Assembly: GCA_027031325.1 (NCBI GenBank)
Contig: JALVRI010000537.1
Location: forward strand, 1 to 9,456
Length of the DNA stretch: 9,456 nucleotides
Direction: 5' to 3'
DNA from: Desulfobacteraceae bacterium
Lineage (GTDB): Bacteria; Desulfobacterota; Desulfobacteria; Desulfobacterales; Desulfosarcinaceae
Shown here: piece after piece, positions 1 to 5,747 of the stretch
Position numbering within the stretch: the stretch's first letter is position 1
Layout of the letters: each line of letters begins with the position of its first letter
Notes under the pieces: model-generated
Told to the model about the DNA's origin: nothing
Database searches by the model: none
The model's input: the letters and a program-made list of their open reading frames with translations, nothing else
Made by a program: the position numbers and the translations under genes

Positions 1-1964
1 CCAGGGTCGATTTGGCACCGGGAACAGACCTGGCAGCGGCGGCTGCAATGCTGGAAAAGGATCCGGCAGTGCAGTACGCAGAGCCTGATTACCTCTTGCG
101 GTCCCAGCAGGTACCGGACGACCCTGATTTTGAATTACAGTGGTACCTGCGCAACACCGGCCAGCTGGTCAACGGCTATGTCGGCCAGCCGGGAGCCGAT
201 ATCAAGGCCGTGCCGGCCTGGGATAAAGCGGATGACAGCCGGGAGATAGTTGTGGCGGTGATAGATTCGGGAGTCGATCTGGATCACCCTGACCTGGCAG
301 CCGGTCTCTGGACCAACCCGGATGAAATACCGGCCAACGGCATCGACGACGACGGAAACGGTAAGATAGACGATGTTTACGGCTGGGATTTCGTCGATAA
401 CGACAACCTGCCCCAGGACGCCACCGGGCACGGCAGCCATGTGGCCGGTATAATTGCCGCCGGGATCGACAATGGCCTGGGGATTGCCGGAGTGGCCTCC
501 AACGTGCGCATAATGGCCCTGCGCTTTATCAACGGCTACGATTTGGGTTCCACCTCGGATGCCATTGCCGCCATCGAGTATGCCGTGACAAAGGGGGCCA
601 GGATAATAAACTGCAGTTGGGGCGGGCCTTACTACAGCCGTGCTCTCCACGATACAATGGCCGGGGCCGACGCCCTTTTCGTTTGCGCCGCCGGCAACAA
701 TTCAGCCGATCTAGACACCACCCCCTTCTATCCCGCCGGTTACGGCGGTGACAATTTGGTTGCGGTTGCGGCCACAACCGCCCTGGACAAGCTGGCCTGG
801 TTTTCCAACCACGGCAGTGAAAGTGTCGATCTGGCCGCCCCGGGGTTCAATATTTTCAGTGTCCGCCCGGGAAGGAGCGTGATCTGGCAGGAAAATTTTT
901 CCGATCGCGATCTGGATGGCTGGCAAAGCGGCGGAAACCCTGAAACCTGGTCGGTCACCGGTCCTGATTCGGACATAGGTCTGGCAGGAGTACTGGCCCT
1001 CAGCCCGGCCGGAGACTATCAACCCGGCAGCGATACCTGGATTGCCACCCCGGCCCTGGACCTTGGCGGCGCCGCTGCCAGCATGCTTACTTTCAACCTG
1101 ATCGGAGCTTCCCAAAGCGGGCGGGATTTGCTGTACATCGAAGGCACAACCGACGGGATGACCTGGCTACCCTTGCGGGTGAAGATCGGCAGTGGTGACC
1201 CGGCAGGCTCGGTTTCGGGCAACCTTCCCTACTGGATGCCGGCTGCTGTCGACCTGGGGCGTTTTGACGGGGCTTCGTTTTTCAGGTTGCGCTTTCGTTT
1301 CGTAAGTGATGCCGAAAGCCAGGCCAAGGGATGGTACCTGGACAACCTGGCAATCAGGGCGGCTTCGGCCACTTGGTCAGGCTACTGCTACATGCACGGA
1401 ACATCCATGGCGGCGGCGGTTGTTTCCGGGGCCGCGGCCATGGCCGCCGGTCGCAATCCGGCCCTTACAGCATCCGAGTTGAAGTTGCTGCTGACAAGCA
1501 GTGTCGACCATCTGGAAAGCCTGGGCGGACTTGTGGCTTGCGAAGGACGCCTCAACGTCAACACCGTGGTATACCTGGCAGAATCTGTGGTGCTCGACTC
1601 GTGGCCGGCTTCGGAAAGGCAGATAGACTTGAGCTGGATTATCAATACCGAGGTTGCCGGCGACCTCACGGTCGAACGGCGCAGCAAGGACGAGGATGAT
1701 TTTGTGGCGATTGCAACGGTGCCCCCCGACGCCGGCACCTTCATGGATACGGGGCTGACCCCGGGAACCACGTATATTTACCGCCTGCGCACCTTGACCC
1801 GGGATGGAAATCCTACCGTTTCCAACCAGGCCGTCGCCACCACCCCCCGTCCGGCAGGCTCGGGCGGTGGGGGCGGATGTTTCATATCCATCCTTCGGTC
1901 GCCAACCATGATGCCGTCGGCATCGAAAGTCGCCCACCCCGAGGCACGGCGTTCCGGGCGCTGA
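1..1964 (+). CDS. Secreted subtilisin-like (S8) serine protease, 5'-truncated by the window, with an inserted domain and C-terminal FnIII-like domain
   Basis: The reading frame is open from the first complete codon (position 3). The TTG at 12 lies inside a propeptide-like stretch (DPAVQYAEPDY), so the true start and signal peptide are upstream of the window. Numbering from that TTG, the triad is visible: Asp85 in VIDSGVDLDHPDL, His140 in GHGSHVAG and Ser465 in GTSMAAAVVSG; the oxyanion Asn is Asn229 in AAGNNS. In subtilisin the Asn-to-Ser distance is 66 residues, but here it is 236. A segment at about residues 290-455 separates APGFNIFSVRPG from GYCYMHGTSM. It begins WQENFSDRDLDGW and ends KGWYLDNLAIRA, which resembles MAM/jelly-roll accessory domains. 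Residues about 525-615 look like fibronectin type III (ending YIYRLRTLTRDGNPTVSNQA). The tail has GSGGGGGCFIS, then about 25 polar residues. Family role: export followed by autocatalytic propeptide removal and degradation of extracellular protein. The gene converges on the minus-strand gene ending at 2005. Confidence 0.93.
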   Translation, partial: RVDLAPGTDLAAAAAMLEKDPAVQYAEPDYLLRSQQVPDDPDFELQWYLRNTGQLVNGYVGQPGADIKAVPAWDKADDSREIVVAVIDSGVDLDHPDLAAGLWTNPDEIPANGIDDDGNGKIDDVYGWDFVDNDNLPQDATGHGSHVAGIIAAGIDNGLGIAGVASNVRIMALRFINGYDLGSTSDAIAAIEYAVTKGARIINCSWGGPYYSRALHDTMAGADALFVCAAGNNSADLDTTPFYPAGYGGDNLVAVAATTALDKLAWFSNHGSESVDLAAPGFNIFSVRPGRSVIWQENFSDRDLDGWQSGGNPETWSVTGPDSDIGLAGVLALSPAGDYQPGSDTWIATPALDLGGAAASMLTFNLIGASQSGRDLLYIEGTTDGMTWLPLRVKIGSGDPAGSVSGNLPYWMPAAVDLGRFDGASFFRLRFRFVSDAESQAKGWYLDNLAIRAASATWSGYCYMHGTSMAAAVVSGAAAMAAGRNPALTASELKLLLTSSVDHLESLGGLVACEGRLNVNTVVYLAESVVLDSWPASERQIDLSWIINTEVAGDLTVERRSKDEDDFVAIATVPPDAGTFMDTGLTPGTTYIYRLRTLTRDGNPTVSNQAVATTPRPAGSGGGGGCFISILRSPTMMPSASKVAHPEARRSGR

Positions 1965-1977
1965 TTCAGGTTATCAG

Positions 1978-1999
1978 CGGCTGAAGGCTGAAAAAGCCG
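1978..1999. terminator. Weak hairpin between convergent genes
   Basis: The 40-bp gap between the two convergent genes holds CGGCT (1978-1982) and AGCCG (1995-1999). An alternative pairing is GGCT/AGCC around a GAAAA loop (1986-1998). On the + strand the only T-rich stretch is a broken one about 10 bases downstream (AGTTTTGTTT). This could be a short shared terminator, but the stems are only 4-5 bp and the T-tract is poor. Confidence 0.2.
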
Positions 2000-2004
2000 G
2001 CGGA

Positions 2005-3642
2005 TCAGTTTTGTTTGCTGAAAAGGCGTGTGATTTCATCTGATTCGAATTCCGGCCATTGAGCCTTTTTCCCATTTGCACGGGCATCGACACCTTCGCC
2101 TCTTTCGACAACGGTGCCGATCACGGTCGCCTCAATTCCTGCCCGTGACAGTTCGGCCGCCAGGTTCCGGGCCGAGCGGGGACGGCAGGTCAGCAGCAGG
2201 CTGCCGGAGCCTATCAGTCCCAGCGGATCGATTCCCAGGGCCCGGCAAAAGATCCTTGTGGCCCGGTAAACAGGTATCCTGTCAAGGTCGATCAGCAAAC
2301 GGCACCCTCCGGCGATGGCAAGCTCGGCAACGGCCGTTGCAACTCCTCCTTCGGTTACATCGTGCATGGCGCTGACCTGCCCGGTGGCGGCTGCAATCCG
2401 GGCTTCGGGCAGGATACTTATTTTGTCCAGGTATCTGCGGGCTGCGGCGATAAGGCCGCGGTCGATTCCCATGGCCTCCAGCTGAGTTCCAAACTGGCGC
2501 GCGATTATGGCCGTACCTTCCACGGCGACCTTTTTGGTCAGGATCACCTTGTCACCGGCGCGCATGTTCTCTTTGGTTATCAGTTGCCCTGGGGCTACGG
2601 TTCCTATCATGGCGGCCGATACCAGGGGGCGGTTGACCGCATCGGTGATTTCGCTATGCCCGCCGCACAGACTGATGCCCGCCTTCTTGCAGGCAGCGTG
2701 CAGGGACGCGAAGATTTCGCGGACCTGTCCCCGGGTGATGCCTTCGGGCAGCAGCACGGTTGCAAGCATCCAGCGTGGTTGCGCGCCGGAAGTGGCGATA
2801 TCGTTTGCGTTGACCGCCACCGTGTATAAGCCCAGGTTGTCGGTGGCAAAGGTAATCGGGTCGGACTTGAGGACCAAGAGCCGGTCATTGCCTGGTTTGA
2901 CCGCGGCCGTGTCCTGGCCGGTGCCGGGGCAAACGATGACCGAAGGGTCACATACCGTGAACTGGTTGAGCAATTCTTCCAGGAAAGGGGCGGGCAGCTT
3001 GCCGGCTGCCAGTGGAAGATGGCGCTGGATGATCGGAAGCAGCTGATCCAGACCGGTGACGCGGTAATCGTAATCCAATTGGCTACGGAATTGCTCGGGC
3101 ACGGTTCCCACGTCGAGCCAGACCGTCAGGCTGCCGGCCTTGCGGCCGGCTTCAAGGTCGAACAGAAAATCCCCTATAACCATTACCTGTTCGGGCTCCA
3201 GCTTCCAGGATGCGGCCGCAGCCTGGATCCCGGCTGGGTCCGGCTTGGGAGCGATCCGGTGGTCGCGGGTAAGGACGAGATCGAAATCGTCCAGGCTCAG
3301 GGTTTCGAAGTTGGCCAGGGCGATCTTGACGCATTCGAAGGTGTTGCGGGTAAGGATACCGACTTTGAGCCCCCAGGTGCGAGCCTGCCGGACGATTTGC
3401 TCGGCAAAAGGATTGGGACGGGAGCGGGCGGCCCCCCGGCGTTCAAAGTCGTCCAGGGCCTGGCGGGCCTTTTCGCGCCGCGCCTTTTCGGTGATGGTCT
3501 CGATGAACTCGAGCACCGGTACATCGCCCGGACAATCCAGCTCCTGGCGAATGACCTTGAAATCGAGGGCACCCGGATTGGTCAGGGTGCCGTCGAAATC
3601 GAAAAGCAGGGCCCGGATCGGTGTGGCTTGGGGAAGGTCCAT
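2005..3642 (-). CDS. Fusion protein: N-terminal HAD-family phosphatase and C-terminal AIR-synthase/HypE-like (PurM-fold) domain
   Basis: I place the start at the ATG at 3642 (545 residues), which has a weak GGGA 8 nt upstream. A TTG eight codons further up has no ribosome binding site. Residues 1-205 carry all the HAD motifs: FDFDGT (Asp15, Asp17), Thr98 in GILTRN, Lys133 in KPDP, and GDFLFD (Asp158, Asp162). This is the phosphoglycolate-phosphatase-like type. Residues about 220-530 are PurM-like: GTGQDTAAV in the position of the family GDDAAV motif, VNANDI plus GAQP (277-289), GGHSEIT (327-333), DVTEGGV (428-434) and SGSLL. This fold binds ATP and phosphorylates or activates a small substrate. 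It is not HypE itself, because the protein ends SKQN and lacks the C-terminal PRIC cysteine, and no hyp genes are nearby. It is also not clearly ThiL, PurM or SelD. The likely theme is a kinase/synthase paired with a phosphatase; the substrate is unknown. The gene follows the lipoprotein gene by 102 bp. Confidence 0.88.
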   Translation of the reverse strand: MDLPQATPIRALLFDFDGTLTNPGALDFKVIRQELDCPGDVPVLEFIETITEKARREKARQALDDFERRGAARSRPNPFAEQIVRQARTWGLKVGILTRNTFECVKIALANFETLSLDDFDLVLTRDHRIAPKPDPAGIQAAAASWKLEPEQVMVIGDFLFDLEAGRKAGSLTVWLDVGTVPEQFRSQLDYDYRVTGLDQLLPIIQRHLPLAAGKLPAPFLEELLNQFTVCDPSVIVCPGTGQDTAAVKPGNDRLLVLKSDPITFATDNLGLYTVAVNANDIATSGAQPRWMLATVLLPEGITRGQVREIFASLHAACKKAGISLCGGHSEITDAVNRPLVSAAMIGTVAPGQLITKENMRAGDKVILTKKVAVEGTAIIARQFGTQLEAMGIDRGLIAAARRYLDKISILPEARIAAATGQVSAMHDVTEGGVATAVAELAIAGGCRLLIDLDRIPVYRATRIFCRALGIDPLGLIGSGSLLLTCRPRSARNLAAELSRAGIEATVIGTVVERGEGVDARANGKKAQWPEFESDEITRLFSKQN

Positions 3643-3744
3643 GGATGTTTTCCCGGGTGATTGCAAAGCGAATCAATCTGAAACAGAAAGCGACTTTTTA
3701 TTCCACCTGAGCTGCGCAAAGCAAGAATTTTGTGGCCCCTGGGA

Positions 3745-4212
3745 TCAATTCCAGCGGGTCGGCAGGTACGGGGAATGGATGGTCAGGCGGCCGTCTCCCC
3801 TGTCCTCGACCGGGGCCGAAGGATAGTAGGAATACCAGATTCCGGCGGTTTCTCCACTTGCGGTACGTATCCAGGCCCCCTGGGGCTGGTAGAGAACCCC
3901 TAGCTCCCCCTGGGATTCCCATAGATTGTGCACCATCTTTACAAATCGGGGATCCCTCTGATCCACCCGGAACCACATTTTGGAAACCTGGACGTAGCCT
4001 GGTTTCAACCCGATGATCGCGTAAGGGATCGACGGGCGGCCTGTGAAATAATAGGTATAATCGTCGGGCAGGTTCCCCTCGTTGAACATGCGGGTTACAG
4101 TGTCCGCCTGGTTGATCATGCCGTAGTTTCCGGCACACCCTGCCAGGGGCAACAAGATGGCTCCCAAAGCCAGGGTGACAAGCCGTTTGAATCTTCCTCG
4201 GTTTTTAATCAT
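3745..4212 (-). CDS. Small lipoprotein of unknown function
   Basis: 155 residues. The N-terminus is a lipoprotein signal: basic MIKNRGRFKR, a hydrophobic stretch, then the lipobox LAGC with Cys26. Position +2 is Ala rather than Asp, so by the E. coli Lol rule it would go to the outer membrane. The mature part is rich in aromatic residues (YTYYFTGRPSIPYAIIGLKPGY, shown here only in part as a Tyr-rich opening at about residues 52-72). It also has WFRVDQRDPRFV, LYQPQGAWIRT and GIWYSYYPSAP, and ends PYLPTRWN. No catalytic motif is visible. A good ribosome binding site, AGGGA, sits 6 nt before the ATG. The upstream 106-residue gene ends only 32 bp away, so the two are probably co-transcribed. I do not recognise a named family. 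Confidence 0.82.
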   Translation of the reverse strand: MIKNRGRFKRLVTLALGAILLPLAGCAGNYGMINQADTVTRMFNEGNLPDDYTYYFTGRPSIPYAIIGLKPGYVQVSKMWFRVDQRDPRFVKMVHNLWESQGELGVLYQPQGAWIRTASGETAGIWYSYYPSAPVEDRGDGRLTIHSPYLPTRWN

Positions 4213-4244
4213 GTTTTTTCCCTGGTTGCAGCTTCAACAGGCTG

Positions 4245-4565
4245 TTAAGTTTGATCTTTGCATGGGTTGTAAACCTGGTACTTTCCGTTGGCATAGTATT
4301 TGACCGGTTTTCCCTGGTCGTCGACCACGTAGATGTTGACCATTTTCCCCTGCCCGTACTGCTTGTCGTCCGACAGTGAAACCTGGTAGAGTTTCCAGGC
4401 CGTGCGCCAGGCTACGACGTCGGAATCGAAGGGATTCTGGTCTGTTCCGGGTAAATGATCCGTTTCCAGGCCCTGGTCGGTCTTCAACTGGAAGTGAACC
4501 CGGAAGCCACCTGGTTTTTTAACCCATCCGCGGTCTATGGCTTTGAGCGCTTCGGCGACTTTCAT
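4245..4565 (-). CDS. Conserved-looking small protein, unknown function
   Basis: 106 residues, with no signal peptide or membrane segment, so probably cytoplasmic. A strong ribosome binding site (AGGAAGGGG, 4572-4580) lies 6 nt before the ATG at 4565, which makes this a real gene despite its size. Residues 1-27 (MKVAEALKAIDRGWVKKPGG and the following FRVHFQL) look like a short helix and then a strand. The middle holds DSDVVAWRTAWKLYQ. The C-terminal half alternates strands and turns (MVNIYVVDDQGKPVKYYANG), ending with a single cysteine in NPCKDQT. It sits 48 bp after the MscS-like gene and 32 bp before the lipoprotein gene, all on the same strand, which suggests one transcript. I do not recognise the family and assign no function. 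Confidence 0.75.
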   Translation of the reverse strand: MKVAEALKAIDRGWVKKPGGFRVHFQLKTDQGLETDHLPGTDQNPFDSDVVAWRTAWKLYQVSLSDDKQYGQGKMVNIYVVDDQGKPVKYYANGKYQVYNPCKDQT

Positions 4566-4613
4566 TTTAGACCCCTTCCTGAAACGACCGGTTTGGTTGT
4601 TTCGGTCTGAAGT

Positions 4614-5477
4614 TTACTCTGTTTCATCGGCATCGTCAGGCCTTTCCAGATACTGGGCATCAGGCTCAGGGAAATAGGGGCCTTCCGAATGCATGTAAAC
4701 ATAACGCTGGGGCAGGGCGAAGGCGATTTTTTCCTGGTCGAAACGGAGTTTTATCTTTTCCAGCAGGTCGCACCTGGTCGTCCAGTACTTTAAATTGTTA
4801 ACCCAGCAGCGTCCGCCGAGGATTATGCAATCCTCCCTGAGGTGGGTAAGATAGACCACCGGTCTCGGCTTGGTGAGTACCCGGGGGTCGAGGATCATGA
4901 CTTCCTCCAGTACCCGTTTGGCTTTCATCAGGTCCTGGTCATAGCGGATTCGAAGATCGAGATGAATCCGGCGCGAAGGTGTAATGTGATAGTTTATGAG
5001 GTAGTCGTTGAGAATCTTGGAATTGGGGATCCAGACTGTTTTACCGTCGAAGGTTCGCATGCGGGTATTTAAAAAGGTGGTGGCTTCAACCTTGCCCAGC
5101 AGGGAACCGGTCTTGATGGTCTGGCCGGGCTTGAAAGGCAGGCTGGGAAGGTAGGGTTTAAAAAGCATCACCATCACCACTATCAGCAAGGTGGCGATTA
5201 CCAGGAACCTGAAAAGGTTGCGGCTGTTGAAGCCAAGTACACCGGCCGTGGCGACGAAAAGAAAGATATAGAGCACGATCATCAGTATGTTGCACGTCAT
5301 TTCTGATTTCTGGGGCGACAGGCCGGACCTTTCAAGTGCCAGGCGAATACCGCGCACAAGGTACTTGACGGCCAGTACTCCGCTTATCAGCATTACAAGA
5401 CCAATGATCAGGTCAGAGCTGTAGTTGGTCATCACAAGGCTGATCCGGTCTATTTTTTCAAGCAGGGTTTCTTTCAT
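4614..5477 (-). CDS. MscS-family mechanosensitive channel-like membrane protein
   Basis: 287 residues from the ATG at 5477. A Shine-Dalgarno GGGAGG (5482-5487) sits 4 nt before that ATG and overlaps a TTG four codons upstream, which rules out the longer start. Three hydrophobic segments lie at about residues 20-42, 61-82 and 88-106. A MscS beta-domain follows: PFKPGQTIKTGSLLGKVE, then NTRMRTFDGKTVWIPNSKIL (residues 114-156). An alpha/beta C-terminal domain ends near FALPQRYVYM (243-252), the counterpart of the family's IPFPQ motif. Family role: a heptameric inner-membrane channel that opens under membrane tension to release solutes during hypo-osmotic shock. The third segment has one Ala and no Gly, unlike the Gly/Ala-patterned pore helix of E. 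coli MscS, so gating and conductance may differ. It is the first of four same-strand genes. Confidence 0.9.
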   Translation of the reverse strand: MKETLLEKIDRISLVMTNYSSDLIIGLVMLISGVLAVKYLVRGIRLALERSGLSPQKSEMTCNILMIVLYIFLFVATAGVLGFNSRNLFRFLVIATLLIVVMVMLFKPYLPSLPFKPGQTIKTGSLLGKVEATTFLNTRMRTFDGKTVWIPNSKILNDYLINYHITPSRRIHLDLRIRYDQDLMKAKRVLEEVMILDPRVLTKPRPVVYLTHLREDCIILGGRCWVNNLKYWTTRCDLLEKIKLRFDQEKIAFALPQRYVYMHSEGPYFPEPDAQYLERPDDADETE

Positions 5478-5481
5478 TGGG

Positions 5482-5487
5482 CCTCCC
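5482..5487 (-). promoter_or_regulatory. Ribosome binding site that fixes the MscS-like start
   Basis: GGGAGG on the minus strand, 4 nt before the ATG at 5477. It overlaps the upstream TTG codon (5487-5489), so that TTG cannot be the start used with this site. Confidence 0.7.
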
Positions 5488-5548
5488 AAAAATCACGCTC
5501 TGTTTCCCGCCCGGGCCTTGGATTGTGGCCTGGGGAAACAATAAAAGA

Positions 5549-5577
5549 TTTCAAATCGGCTTAAAAAAGAGCATAAT
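5549..5577 (+). promoter_or_regulatory. Candidate sigma-70-type promoter for the barrel-protein gene
   Basis: CATAAT (5572-5577) matches the -10 consensus at five of six positions. TTTCAA (5549-5554) lies 17 bp upstream as a weak -35; TTCAAA with a 16-bp spacer is the alternative. The surrounding DNA is AT-rich against a GC-rich background. A start near 5584 would give a leader of about 160 nt before the gene at 5748. This rests on consensus matching only. Confidence 0.3.
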
Positions 5578-5669
5578 CCGGTTACATTAAGGATAAAGGT
5601 TGGATAAATTGCTCAATGGATTCCCGTTTCTGCTTTGGATGGCTGCCCCGCCTGAAAAAGCCTGAACTG

Positions 5670-5694
5670 AAACCGCGCCCGCAGCGGGTTTTTT
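5670..5694 (+). terminator. Terminator-like hairpin with six T's in the leader of the 5748 gene
   Basis: CCCG-CAG-CGGG (5678-5688) is followed directly by six T's (5689-5694). An alternative pairing is AAACCGC with GCGGGTTT (5670-5691), a 7-bp stem with one bulged G. No + strand gene lies just upstream to need terminating, so it could be a leader attenuator, or the end of a short transcript that starts near 5584. The short stem leaves the strength uncertain. Confidence 0.4.
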
Positions 5695-5747
5695 AGGACC
5701 GGAAGAAAAGGAGAAATTCCAACCATCAGTCCGGATTCATATCACAG

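Noticed and set aside
135..650. Long minus-strand frame opposite the protease (171 codons), plus 711-1115, 1377-1937 and 1388-1771
   Set aside because: They lie opposite a clear S8 protease. The translations show no domain pattern, as expected for shadow frames in GC-rich DNA.
2005..3000. Calling the C-terminal half HypE
   Set aside because: HypE needs a C-terminal cysteine (PRIC) for the carbamoyl/cyano transfer. This protein ends SKQN and no hydrogenase maturation genes are near.
2362..3826. Plus-strand frames at 2362-2829, 2507-3046, 3019-3660 and 3140-3826
   Set aside because: They are antisense to the HAD-PurM fusion, whose motifs are unambiguous; their products are low-complexity and Arg/Ser-rich.
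3698..4138. Second minus-strand frame overlapping the lipoprotein
   Set aside because: The 3745-4212 frame has a lipobox and a proper ribosome binding site; this one has neither.
5616..5696. 26-codon frame as a real leader-peptide gene
   Set aside because: There is no Shine-Dalgarno at a usable distance and no run of regulatory codons, so I mention it only as part of the leader finding.
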